This document shows, piece by piece, positions 1 through 7,875 of a stretch of 64,000 nucleotides of DNA. Position 1 is the stretch's first letter; every line of letters starts with the position of its first letter. The notes beneath the pieces were generated by a model, which had not been told where the DNA came from, ran no database searches, and was given only the letters and a program-made list of their open reading frames with translations. The DNA comes from JBDSZL01 sp039925145 (GTDB lineage Bacteria; Acidobacteriota; Vicinamibacteria; Vicinamibacterales; SCN-69-37): positions 30,295 through 94,294 of the forward strand of contig JBDSZL010000050.1 in assembly GCA_039925145.1 (NCBI GenBank), given 5' to 3'. The position numbers were made by a program, and so were the translations under genes.

Positions 1-1
1 T

Positions 2-418
2 GTCGCGTACTTCGGCCAGAAGGACGCCCAACAGGTGGCAGTCATTCGTCAGCTTGTGCGCGATCTCAATCTGCCGCTCGATGTGCGGGTGGTCCCCACC
101 GTCCGCGACCACGATGGGCTGGCCCTTTCTTCGCGCAACGCGCGACTCTCGGCCGAGGAGCGGGCGATGGCGTTGGCGGTGCCGCGCGCGCTGCTGGCGG
201 GCCTCGAGGCGCACCGCCGCGGGGCAGACGCGGCCGTCGCTGCGCGACAGGCGCTCGACGGCGTGGCGCTCGAGTACGCGGCCGTGGTCGATTTCAACGG
301 GCAGCCGACGCTCCTCGTCGCCGCTGTCGTCGGCCGCACGCGGCTGATCGATAATGTGCCTCTGGAGCACCCGGAGCTCGCGGGGTTTTCAGATCGCGCA
401 ATGTCCGAGGACCTCTGA
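2..418 (+). CDS. panC: Pantoate--beta-alanine ligase, C-terminal part (panC, 5' end outside window)
   Basis: PanC condenses pantoate with beta-alanine, using ATP, to make pantothenate in the cytoplasm. The reading frame is open from base 2 and reads AYFGQKDAQQVAVIRQLVRDL, the conserved family segment with the FGxKDxQQ motif. It is followed by the LALSSRNARLS region that closes over the adenylate. About 138 residues are visible against a usual length near 280, so the N-terminal half with the nucleotide-binding HIGH-like motif lies upstream. The stop is one base before the panB start, so the two genes are clearly cotranscribed. The identification is secure; only the start is missing. Confidence 0.93.
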   Translation, partial: VAYFGQKDAQQVAVIRQLVRDLNLPLDVRVVPTVRDHDGLALSSRNARLSAEERAMALAVPRALLAGLEAHRRGADAAVAARQALDGVALEYAAVVDFNGQPTLLVAAVVGRTRLIDNVPLEHPELAGFSDRAMSEDL

Positions 419-419
419 G

Positions 420-1322
420 ATGACTGACGCGTCCCTTCCCGGTTCGGCGACCAAAGTCACGCTGCTCGACCTCTCGGCGATGCGCGCCCGGCGTCAGCCC
501 ATCGTGATGGTCACGGCGTACGACGCGCCGAGTGCCCGACTGGCTGATGCCGCGGGCATCGACGTCATTCTCGTCGGGGACTCGGCGGGCGAGACGGTGC
601 TCGGTGGCGGTTCCACGGTCGCGGTCACCATGGACGAGATGCTGCTCTTCACCCGTGCCGTGTCGCGCGCAACACGCCGTGCGCTCGTCGTGGCCGACAT
701 GCCGTTCGGGTCGTACCAGGTGTCTGAAGACGAGGCGGTGAGCAACGCCATTCGTCTGGTGAAAGAGTCTGGTGCCGACGCCGTCAAGCTCGAAGGCGCG
801 GGCCGCACGCTCACCCGCATCGGCGGCATCGTCGACGCCGGCATTCCGGTGATGGGACACATCGGCCTCACGCCGCAGTCAGCCACCATGCAGGGAGGCT
901 ATCGGGCGCAGGGCCGAACGGCTGTCGCCGCGCGGCGGATCGTGGCCGAGGCCGCGGCGCTCGAGCGTGCGGGATGCTTTGCAGTGGTCCTCGAAGCGAT
1001 TCCCGCCGTGGTGGCCGAGCGTGTCACGGCCAGTCTCACCATTCCTACGATCGGCATTGGCGCAGGGGCGGGCTGCGCGGGGCAGGTGCTCGTGTGGCAC
1101 GACCTGCTGGGCCTGACGACCCGGCAGCCTCCGCGCTTCGTCAAGACGTACGCGAAACTCGATGCGATTATCGATGCAGCGCTTCGCAGTTACGCTGCCG
1201 AGGTGCGTCAGAATCTGTATCCCGAAACGCGCCACACCTACGGCATGCCGGACGACGAGCGGGAGCGGTGGGAGGCGGAGAGCGAGAGGAAACCGGGTCT
1301 GCGGGGCGACCCGGTCTCCTGA
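420..1322 (+). CDS. panB: 3-methyl-2-oxobutanoate hydroxymethyltransferase (PanB)
   Basis: PanB transfers a hydroxymethyl group from 5,10-methylene-tetrahydrofolate to 2-oxoisovalerate, giving ketopantoate for pantothenate and CoA synthesis. The 300-residue protein shows the family signatures in order: MVTAYDAPSARLADAAGID, the metal-binding VGDSAGE segment, DMPFGSYQ, VKLEGA, GHIGLTPQS and IGIGAGAGCAGQVLVWHD. The ATG at 420 begins one base after the panC stop. The frame stays open further upstream, but that DNA is panC coding sequence. The panC-panB order is a standard pantothenate operon. Confidence 0.96.
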   Translation: MTDASLPGSATKVTLLDLSAMRARRQPIVMVTAYDAPSARLADAAGIDVILVGDSAGETVLGGGSTVAVTMDEMLLFTRAVSRATRRALVVADMPFGSYQVSEDEAVSNAIRLVKESGADAVKLEGAGRTLTRIGGIVDAGIPVMGHIGLTPQSATMQGGYRAQGRTAVAARRIVAEAAALERAGCFAVVLEAIPAVVAERVTASLTIPTIGIGAGAGCAGQVLVWHDLLGLTTRQPPRFVKTYAKLDAIIDAALRSYAAEVRQNLYPETRHTYGMPDDERERWEAESERKPGLRGDPVS

Positions 1323-1328
1323 TGCGTC

Positions 1329-2288
1329 TCAGCGTGCGGCGTTCATCATCGCCGGTGCCAGCTTGGCGGCGGCTTCCTTCACGGCTTTTTCGGTGGCCTC
1401 GCCCAGGATCGTTTCGCGGAAATCCTTGCTGCCCATATTGATTGCGCCGAAGTTGCCGCCGATGGCGGTGCCGAGGAGCAGCCCCTTGCGGTTCGACTTG
1501 CCCTCGGCCTTGACGCTGGCCAGAATCTCGCTCGTCGACGCGTCGATCACGCGAATCGTGAGGGCGACGTTTGCCGTCGTGTTCTTGGCGCCCGCGCCGC
1601 CCATGAAGCGTCCTGCCACCGACCCGGCCGCCCCGCCGACGTTCTTCTCTTCGCTGCCGAACTTGGTCACCGAGCCGGTAATCAGCATGTTGGCGCCGAG
1701 CACTTTGCCGAGCGACGCGGCCTGCTTCGCGCTCACGTCGGCCCGGTTGCTATTGGCGAGGTTCTGTTCGCCGAGGACCGCGTCGATCTGCTTGCGCTCG
1801 AGCAAACTGATTTGGCCCGTCTGCAGGAGTTCGTCTACCAGCATGTCCGAGATGCCTTTGCCGATATCCCAGTTGCCACTCCACCACTGCTGAATCGTGC
1901 CGAACTCGAAGCTCAGCACCGCCGCGCGCGGCCTTACAGCACGTGCTTGGGGTGCAGGGACGCTGGTCGCACGGGGTGTTCCCCCGCTACCCGCTGCCTC
2001 GGCGACAACCTTTACCTTGCCGCGCTGCACGAACCCGACGCGATCGAATCCGGACGCGTCTTTCGGCAGCCGCACCTCGTACCAGTCGCCGGTCTGACTG
2101 ACCACCTGCAGCACCGCGCCCACGGGGACGGGCGTCACCACGGCGCTCGTCACATCGGCCGAGAGAAAGACACGGGTGTCGCTGGCGGTCACCTGAACCG
2201 AGCCGGTTTGGGCCGATGCGATGAACGGCAGCGCAATCAGCATGAGCGCCGGAATGGCCCTGCTCAGAATTCGGAATGTTGTCGTCAT
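1329..2288 (-). CDS. Secreted SH3-like/CsgG-like protein
   Basis: The 319-residue product starts with a signal peptide (hydrophobic ALMLIALPFIASAQ). Next comes a bacterial SH3-like module at about residues 30-90 (TRVFLSADV, VVSQTGDWYEVRLP). The rest, about residues 115-315, resembles CsgG/HfaB lipoproteins: ISDMLVDELLQTGQISLLERKQ, GKVLGANMLITGSVTKFG and VIDASTSEILASVKAEG. There is no lipobox cysteine, so it is probably periplasmic or surface-exposed rather than a lipidated secretion pore. The ATG at 2288 is preferred because an AGGAGG lies 11 bases upstream; the GTG at 2297 is only 2 bases from it. No curli subunit genes are nearby, so a curli role is not supported. Confidence 0.72.
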   Translation of the reverse strand: MTTTFRILSRAIPALMLIALPFIASAQTGSVQVTASDTRVFLSADVTSAVVTPVPVGAVLQVVSQTGDWYEVRLPKDASGFDRVGFVQRGKVKVVAEAAGSGGTPRATSVPAPQARAVRPRAAVLSFEFGTIQQWWSGNWDIGKGISDMLVDELLQTGQISLLERKQIDAVLGEQNLANSNRADVSAKQAASLGKVLGANMLITGSVTKFGSEEKNVGGAAGSVAGRFMGGAGAKNTTANVALTIRVIDASTSEILASVKAEGKSNRKGLLLGTAIGGNFGAINMGSKDFRETILGEATEKAVKEAAAKLAPAMMNAAR

Positions 2289-2470
2289 AGGCTGCACCGC
2301 CTCCTGAAGCGGGTGTCGACGCGGCGTTACGCGGTGCCGGCGGCCGTCTTATCGGCTCGTGCTCCGGCGCCGTTAGGTGATGGCAGGACGCGATTTTGTG
2401 CCCATCGCCGGCAAATGGCAACACAAGAAGCCGCACAGTATGATGAAAGCTCTCTGGAGGGGGCGGCCCT

Positions 2471-3166
2471 ATGCGGTTGCTGAAATTTGCTCGTGTGCTG
2501 AACGGCCTGCTGCTGGTCGAGTTGAGCCTCCTTCCGCTGCACGCGCAGCAGGCGCCCAGTGCGCCTGTGAGCGACCCGGTCGCCGACACTACCGTGCACG
2601 CGCACGAGGAGCTTGCCGGCACGTGGGAGTACAACGCACCCGACAGCATCAACATCCTGACCGGACGATCAGAGCAGGCGCCGCGAAGCGCAACGCAGCG
2701 GGGACGCGGCGCCCGGGGCGCGCCGCCCCCCGTGGACAGCGGCACTGCCATCGCACGCGACAGAGGCGACCGGCAGGCGGCCGCCGGAGTGGGCCCCACG
2801 CCGGAGATGGTTCGCGAGAACCAGGAGACGGCCCGCGATCTGCTCGAGGTGCCCGAGACGCTCAAAATCCGCGTCACTCCAGACGCCGTGACAATCACAG
2901 ACGACCTCGATCGCGAACGTCGCTATCCAACCGACGGGCGCCGACAGAAATACCGCCTCGCTGCCGCGCAGTACGAAGCGCTCGTGCAGTGGCAGGGCTC
3001 GCAGCTGAAGATGGACATCGAAGGCGGCTTCGGCTTCAAGCTCACGCAGACGTTCTTTCTCAGCGCTGATGCGCGTCGTCTCTTTGTGATCGTGCGGGTG
3101 GGGCAGCCCCGCAAGGATCAACCGCAGGCCGGATTCAATCGCGTCTACGACCGGGTTGAGGGCTGA
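2471..3166 (+). CDS. Secreted protein of unknown function
   Basis: I do not recognise this 231-residue protein. It begins with a signal peptide (VLNGLLLVELSLLPLHAQ, probable cleavage after HAQ). A low-complexity stretch rich in Arg, Gly, Ala and Pro follows at about residues 65-100. The C-terminal half looks like a compact beta domain (LKIRVTPDAVTITDD, LKMDIEGGFGFKLTQTFFLSADARRLFVIVRV). A GGAGGG ribosome site lies just before the ATG. It diverges from the CsgG-like gene, and the short ORF at 3235 follows on the same strand. Its pattern of a secreted beta protein with an LAGTWEYN segment suggests ligand or surface binding, but that is only inference. Confidence 0.65.
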   Translation: MRLLKFARVLNGLLLVELSLLPLHAQQAPSAPVSDPVADTTVHAHEELAGTWEYNAPDSINILTGRSEQAPRSATQRGRGARGAPPPVDSGTAIARDRGDRQAAAGVGPTPEMVRENQETARDLLEVPETLKIRVTPDAVTITDDLDRERRYPTDGRRQKYRLAAAQYEALVQWQGSQLKMDIEGGFGFKLTQTFFLSADARRLFVIVRVGQPRKDQPQAGFNRVYDRVEG

Positions 3167-3234
3167 GCGGCCCATTCCGCCGTTGAGGTGCTTCGCTGTT
3201 TTCCCGCTATCTCGTCATCGCGCTCGCGTTCGGT

Positions 3235-3423
3235 GTGGCCGGGTACCGTGCCTGGCAAGGTGCCACGATCGAAGCGATCGGGCTGCTGGGGCTGGGCACG
3301 GGTCTCGTGTGCCTCAGACTGGCGACCCGACGTCCGCACTGGCGCCCGATCGCGTGGGCGGCGTTTTCGGTGACCGGCGCCGCCTGCCTGATCGTCCTCT
3401 GGCACTTGCGCGCAGCCCGTTGA
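3235..3423 (+). CDS. Small putative membrane protein, start uncertain
   Basis: This short frame encodes about 62 residues from a GTG at 3235, or about 75 if translation begins at CTG 3196. The longer form would add a first hydrophobic segment (FSRYLVIALAFGVAGYRA). Two further hydrophobic stretches follow (AIGLLGLGTGLVCL and AAFSVTGAACLIVLWHL), separated by an Arg-rich loop. No ATG is available in the frame because a TGA sits at 3184-3186. A GAGG lies shortly before the CTG, which would suit a non-ATG start. The frame fills the space before the cyclophilin gene. Existence is plausible but unproven, and no function can be given. Confidence 0.4.
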   Translation: MAGYRAWQGATIEAIGLLGLGTGLVCLRLATRRPHWRPIAWAAFSVTGAACLIVLWHLRAAR

Positions 3424-3464
3424 CGCCGCCAGCAGCATGGCTGTGCCGTGGACGCGTCTGCCCG

Positions 3465-3470
3465 TAGAAT
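3465..3470 (+). promoter_or_regulatory. Candidate -10 box (TAGAAT) for a leaderless cyclophilin mRNA
   Basis: TAGAAT ends six bases before the ATG at 3477. That is the spacing seen for leaderless transcripts in many high-GC bacteria. The -35 region is not recognisable. Confidence 0.35.
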
Positions 3471-3476
3471 ATGGGC

Positions 3477-3995
3477 ATGGCTGTTTATGCGCATTTCGAC
3501 ACCACGTTAGGACCATTCACGGCTGAGCTCTTCGAGCAGCAGACCCCGAAGACTGTCGCAAACTTCGTGGGCCTCGCAGAAGGCACCAAGGAATGGAAGC
3601 ATCCGAAAACCAGTGAGAAGCACACCAAGCCGTTCTACGACGGCATCGTCTTTCACCGCGTGATTGCGGGCTTCATGATTCAGGGCGGGGATCCGCTTGG
3701 CCAGGGGTATGGCGGGCCCGGGTATCAGTTCGAGGATGAGTTCCATCAGGAGCTGCGGCACGATCGCGCGGGCATCCTGTCGATGGCGAACGCGGGGCCC
3801 AACACCAATGGCAGCCAGTTCTTCATCACGCTGGGGCCGACGCCGCATCTCGATCGCAAGCATACGGTGTTTGGCGCGGTGACGCAGGGTCTGGACGTCG
3901 TCGAAAAGATTGGAAAGGTGAAGACCGATCGCAACGATCGGCCTGAGCCGCCGGTGGTGATCAACTCCGTGAAGATCGAGAGAACGGCCGGGTAG
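3477..3995 (+). CDS. Cyclophilin-type peptidyl-prolyl cis-trans isomerase
   Basis: This enzyme catalyses cis-trans isomerisation at proline bonds during protein folding. The 172-residue protein is a single cyclophilin domain: PKTVANFVGLAEG, the catalytic FHRVIAGFMIQGGDP segment, LSMANAGPNTNGSQFFIT and HTVFGAV. There is no signal peptide, so it acts in the cytoplasm like PpiB rather than PpiA. ATG 3477 was chosen over 3471 because family members start MAVYA-like and a TAGAAT box sits right in front. A strong hairpin follows the stop and separates the gene from the convergent gene at 4052. Confidence 0.93.
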   Translation: MAVYAHFDTTLGPFTAELFEQQTPKTVANFVGLAEGTKEWKHPKTSEKHTKPFYDGIVFHRVIAGFMIQGGDPLGQGYGGPGYQFEDEFHQELRHDRAGILSMANAGPNTNGSQFFITLGPTPHLDRKHTVFGAVTQGLDVVEKIGKVKTDRNDRPEPPVVINSVKIERTAG

Positions 3996-4011
3996 CTCGA
4001 GCTCGAAGCGA

Positions 4012-4047
4012 GGGGTGCCTGAGACGTCGCGACGCCTCAGGCACCTC
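4012..4047. terminator. Hairpin terminator between convergent genes
   Basis: Arms 4012-4023 and 4036-4047 pair over 12 bp (one G-T), and an inner CGTC/GACG stem fills the loop. On the plus strand a pyrimidine-rich stretch follows, so it best serves the cyclophilin gene. The palindrome could also stop transcripts of the convergent gene. Confidence 0.65.
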
Positions 4048-4051
4048 CGTG

Positions 4052-5035
4052 CTATTTCTTTTCCTTGTAGCCTGCGGGAATTGCCACGTCAGCCTCGGAG
4101 ACCGTGGTCGCCACCGACAGCATCTCGCTCGTGCTCGTCAGGAGCTTGCTCCGCTGCTGTGGTTGACCGCGGTTGCCCATGATCCGGCGCGCGAGCATGC
4201 CGCTCGCGCCGCCCGATGATGACGGCTGCTGGCTGGCCGCCTCCTTCATTTGCTCTTCGCTCCGCACCGTTTCGAAGGTCATCGTCGTCGACAGCGGCGT
4301 ACCCTGCAGCTTCTTGCCCTCGGTCTCCATCTTCGACGCCATGTTCTTGAAGGACGGGTAAAGAGCCATCACGCTCGCCATCTGCTGCATGTCGGCGGCG
4401 AAGCTTTCGCCGTACACGGCGCGGACGAACTTCAGCTCGAACTGATACAGCTCATCGAGGGCCGCGATTTTCGGGCCGAGCCACATCGTATTCGTCATCA
4501 CGAACCCGCCGCTCTGATCGATGGTCTTGCCCTTTTCATGCGCTGTCACCGTCATCACGGCTTCGTGCGTGTCGTGTCCCGCCAGCGTCTTGTGCTGGCC
4601 CGTCTCCTTGACGTCGTAGTCGAACTCGAGCTGCCGGCCCGCCTCTTCGAGCTGTTCCTTCTCTTCGGGCTTGGCTTCTTTGGCCTGTTTCGCGGCGTCG
4701 GCCTTGGCCTTCTCGAACTGCGCTCGCAACTCGGCGAACGTGGTGACCCGGTACTCCTTCTTCTTCAGGTCCAGCTCGTAGACTTTCTGTTCACCCAGGT
4801 CCACGATCCGTCCCGCAATATCGCTGAGGGTGGCTTTGCGGTCGCCTTTGAGAGCCACATCGGACGTGACTCCCTCGCGCGCGGCTTTGCCACCGAACAT
4901 GCGGACGAACCCGCCCACCATGCCTTCGATGGAGAAGGTCGTCTTCTCGCGCGTTTTCACATCCGCCTCGAGGACCGGAGCCGCTACCGCAGCGGCCACG
5001 GCAAAGGCGGCACACACCGTCATCAGTCGCGTCAT
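4052..5035 (-). CDS. Exported Lys/Glu-rich protein of unknown function
   Basis: The 327-residue product has a signal peptide (MTRLMTVCAAFAVAAAVAAPVLEA). I do not recognise a named family with certainty. A beta-rich section at about residues 28-95 (TTFSIEGMVGG, RIVDLGEQKVYELDLKKKEYRV) suggests a lipoprotein-carrier-like or DUF4412-like fold. A charged helical stretch follows (ELRAQFEKAKADAAKQAKEAK), then a second beta section (YDVKETGQHKTLAGHDTHEAVMTV), and the C terminus is Ser/Gln-rich. An RNA-level GGAGG lies 7 bases before the ATG. Upstream, TAGAAT on the minus strand (5072-5077) is a reasonable -10 box. The function is unknown. Confidence 0.72.
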   Translation of the reverse strand: MTRLMTVCAAFAVAAAVAAPVLEADVKTREKTTFSIEGMVGGFVRMFGGKAAREGVTSDVALKGDRKATLSDIAGRIVDLGEQKVYELDLKKKEYRVTTFAELRAQFEKAKADAAKQAKEAKPEEKEQLEEAGRQLEFDYDVKETGQHKTLAGHDTHEAVMTVTAHEKGKTIDQSGGFVMTNTMWLGPKIAALDELYQFELKFVRAVYGESFAADMQQMASVMALYPSFKNMASKMETEGKKLQGTPLSTTMTFETVRSEEQMKEAASQQPSSSGGASGMLARRIMGNRGQPQQRSKLLTSTSEMLSVATTVSEADVAIPAGYKEKK

Positions 5036-5151
5036 ATTCCTGCCTCCGAGCAGTTAATCCGAGGTCTGGCTATTCTATCGGCGGGACGAGGCCGCATCGC
5101 AAGGCTCGGCGCTTTTTTCAGTGGCGCAGGGAAAGGGCCGCGCGTCGTGCC

Positions 5152-6510
5152 ATGCTGCTTGCGATGCCGCACGAACTACGCGGGCTGCTGTCGCTCGCCT
5201 GGCCCGTGATCCTCGCGGAGGTCGGCTGGGTGCTGATGGGTGTCGTCGACACCATCATGGTGGGCCCGCTCGGACCTGCGGCGCTGGGAGCTGTCGGCAC
5301 GGGATCGTCCATCTTCTTCGCGTTCATGGTGTTCGGCACCGGGACCTTCTTTGCCCTCGACACGTTCGTGTCGCAGAGCTACGGTGCCGGGCGTCTCGAC
5401 GAATGCCGCCGCTGGCTGACCGCAGGCTTGCAGCTGGCGGCCGTGCTGTCCGTTGTGCTGGTGCTGGTCGGACTCGTTGTCGTCGAACTGCTGCCACTGA
5501 CCGGCATGCATCCCGACGTGATGCGCCTGCTGCAGCCGTACCTGCGAGCGCTGCTGTGGTCGGCTCCAGCCCTGCTGGTCTACACCGTGTTGCGCCGCTA
5601 TCTGCAGGCGATCGATGCGCCGCGCCTGATCATGGTGGCCGCCATCGTCGCCAATCTCATCAACGCGGCGGCCAACTGGGTGTTCGTCTACGGTCATCTG
5701 GGCGTGCCGGCGCTCGGCGCGATTGGATCGGCCTATGCCACGCTCGTCGCCCGGCTCTGCCTGCTCGTGATGCTCAGCCTGGCTGCTGCCTCCGCGGGAC
5801 GCGAAACGATCGGGGCGATCTGCGCGCGATGCGCGCCGATCGAGTGGGATCTCATCTGGCGCCTGTTGCGGCTCGGCGGCCCCGCTGCGCTGCAGTTCGT
5901 CCTCGAGGTCGGCGTCTTTGCCGCCGCAGCAGCGCTGGCCGGACGAATTTCCCCGATCGCCCTCGCGGCCAATCAGGTGGTGTTGAACATTGCCGGGCTG
6001 TTCTTCATGTTGCCCTTTGGTCTCAGTTCTGCGGCGGCCGTGCGTGTCGGACACGCGGTTGGACGGGGGGACATGGCTGGCGCGCGGCGGGCCGGATGGC
6101 TGGCGATTGGTCTGGCCGTGATCATCGCTGCCGCCAACGCGACCCTGTTTCTCACCGTACCCCGCCCGTTGCTCGGCGTCTTCACATCCGATCCGGCCGT
6201 CATCTCGACCGGCGTCACCTTGCTGGTGTTGTGCGCGGTGTTCCAGCCGTTCGACGGGTGGCAGTGCGTGGCGACCGGCGCGTTGCGCGGTATCGGCGAT
6301 ACGCGCACGCCCATGCTGATGAACCTGGGAGGTCACTGGCTGATTGGACTGCCCGTGGCCTATCTGCTGTGCTTCAATCGCGGGTGGGGAGTCGTGGGCT
6401 TGTGGACGGGGCTCTCGCTGAGTCTCATTCTGATTGGATCCTCGCTCGTGCTGGTGTGGGCGAGGAAGAGCCGGTGGCCCACGCCGGCCCGCGCCGCGGG
6501 TCTGCTGTGA
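5152..6510 (+). CDS. MATE-family multidrug/Na+ antiporter
   Basis: This is an integral membrane exporter of the MATE (NorM) family, which expels cationic drugs or metabolites in exchange for Na+ or H+. The 452-residue protein has about twelve hydrophobic segments in two MatE repeats. The first repeat starts with LAWPVILAEVGWVLMGVVDTIMVG and the second with LRLGGPAALQFVLEVGVFAAAAALAG. Family features include the VDTIMVG segment and ALRGIGDTRTPM near TM10. The ATG at 5152 and another at 5164 are both possible, and neither has a clear ribosome site. The gene stands alone and converges on ispG. The substrate cannot be read from sequence. Confidence 0.93.
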   Translation: MLLAMPHELRGLLSLAWPVILAEVGWVLMGVVDTIMVGPLGPAALGAVGTGSSIFFAFMVFGTGTFFALDTFVSQSYGAGRLDECRRWLTAGLQLAAVLSVVLVLVGLVVVELLPLTGMHPDVMRLLQPYLRALLWSAPALLVYTVLRRYLQAIDAPRLIMVAAIVANLINAAANWVFVYGHLGVPALGAIGSAYATLVARLCLLVMLSLAAASAGRETIGAICARCAPIEWDLIWRLLRLGGPAALQFVLEVGVFAAAAALAGRISPIALAANQVVLNIAGLFFMLPFGLSSAAAVRVGHAVGRGDMAGARRAGWLAIGLAVIIAAANATLFLTVPRPLLGVFTSDPAVISTGVTLLVLCAVFQPFDGWQCVATGALRGIGDTRTPMLMNLGGHWLIGLPVAYLLCFNRGWGVVGLWTGLSLSLILIGSSLVLVWARKSRWPTPARAAGLL

Positions 6511-6511
6511 G

Positions 6512-7753
6512 TTACGAGCGGAGCGCCGTCGCGGGGTACGTGCGTTCCACGTAGTCGTCTACGAGCTTCTGGAACGCGGCCGCCAGTTCTTCGTACGATC
6601 CGCGCAGTGTCGTGGCGTGCTGACCGTCGATGTAGACCGGGCACGTGGGTGCTTCGCCCGTGCCTGGGAGCGAAATTCCGATGTTGGCCGCTTTCGACTC
6701 GCCAGGGCCATTGACGACGCAGCCCATCACCGCCACTGTCATCGACTCAACGCCAGGATGTGACTGCTTCCACGAGGGCATCATCTCGCGCACATATGTC
6801 TGGACGCGCTCGGCGAGCTCCTGAAATGTGCTGGACGTCGTGCGGCCGCATCCTGGACACGCCGTGATGGCCGGCGAGAACGATCGAAGGCCTAGGGCCT
6901 GCAGAATCTCGCAGGCGGCGTACACTTCCTCGCGGCGGTCGCCGCCGGGGCGCGGTGTCAGCGACACGCGGATGGTATTGCCGATGCCTTCGTTGAGCAG
7001 GATGGCGAGCGCCGCCGCCGACCAGACCAGGCCTTTGGTGCCCATGCCGGCCTCGGTCAGTCCCAGATGCAGCGGCTGGTCGGTTCTGCGGGCCAGCTCG
7101 CGGTACACGCCGATCAGATCGCGCGGCCGCGACAGCTTGCACGAGATGATGATCTGATTCTTCGTGAGACCCGACTCGAGCGCGAGCTCCGTGGACTCGA
7201 GGGCCGAAATCACCATGCAGTCGCTGATGATCTCTTCCGATGACTTGCCGAGCCCTGCGTCGGTGTTGTGCTGCATCTCCCGCAGCACGAGCTCCTGGTT
7301 GAGTGAGCCACCGTTCACGCCAATGCGCACCGGCTTCTGATGATCGCGCGCCACGCTGCAGATGGTGCTGAACTGCTCGTCGCGGCGTTTCCCGGTGCCA
7401 ACGTTACCCGGATTGATTCGATACTTATCCAGCGCGCGTGCCGCGCCAGGATAGCGCGTGAGCAGCAGATGGCCGTTGTAGTGGAAGTCGCCGATGAGCG
7501 GCGCCAGACAGCCGGCGTCGAGCATGCGCTGTTTGATTTCGGGCACCGCGGCAGCCGCCTCGGGTGTGTTGACGGTAACCCGGACCATCTCCGAACCGGC
7601 TTCGGCCAGCTCCACGCATTGCTGCGCCGTGCCTGCCGGATCTGCCGTATCGGTCATCGTCATGCTCTGGACGACGACCGGTGCACCACCGCCGACCTGG
7701 ACGCGCCCGACCATGACGGGAACGGTGCGGTGGAGGCGGAGCGGCTGGGCCAT
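6512..7753 (-). CDS. ispG: 4-hydroxy-3-methylbut-2-en-1-yl diphosphate synthase (IspG/GcpE)
   Basis: IspG reduces methylerythritol cyclodiphosphate to HMBPP in the penultimate step of the MEP isoprenoid pathway. The 413-residue protein has the TIM-barrel N-terminal part (VQSMTMTDTADPAGTAQQ, DFHYNG, RINPGNVG, RIGVNGGSLN). Its C-terminal iron-sulfur domain carries the cluster cysteines in ACPGCGRTT and MGCVVNGPGE, with the cluster-ligand Glu in the latter. The start is set at the ATG whose product begins MAQPLRLHRT; the frame continues upstream only as non-conserved Arg-rich sequence. It converges with the MATE gene, with one base between the two stops. Confidence 0.96.
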   Translation of the reverse strand: MAQPLRLHRTVPVMVGRVQVGGGAPVVVQSMTMTDTADPAGTAQQCVELAEAGSEMVRVTVNTPEAAAAVPEIKQRMLDAGCLAPLIGDFHYNGHLLLTRYPGAARALDKYRINPGNVGTGKRRDEQFSTICSVARDHQKPVRIGVNGGSLNQELVLREMQHNTDAGLGKSSEEIISDCMVISALESTELALESGLTKNQIIISCKLSRPRDLIGVYRELARRTDQPLHLGLTEAGMGTKGLVWSAAALAILLNEGIGNTIRVSLTPRPGGDRREEVYAACEILQALGLRSFSPAITACPGCGRTTSSTFQELAERVQTYVREMMPSWKQSHPGVESMTVAVMGCVVNGPGESKAANIGISLPGTGEAPTCPVYIDGQHATTLRGSYEELAAAFQKLVDDYVERTYPATALRS

Positions 7754-7875
7754 CGTGCAATGATGCCACGCGGGCCGGTTGCCGCCAACGCCCTGGGTCC
7801 GGGCCGCGCGGCGCACTAGACTGTCAGAGCGCCGCAGGCCGTCGGGTCTGGCGCCTCGTCCTACCTGGAGATCCC

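Noticed and set aside
5121..6554. 477-codon plus-strand frame and 386-codon minus-strand frame over the MATE gene
   Set aside because: Arg-rich frames with no membrane pattern; the MATE frame is clearly the coding one.
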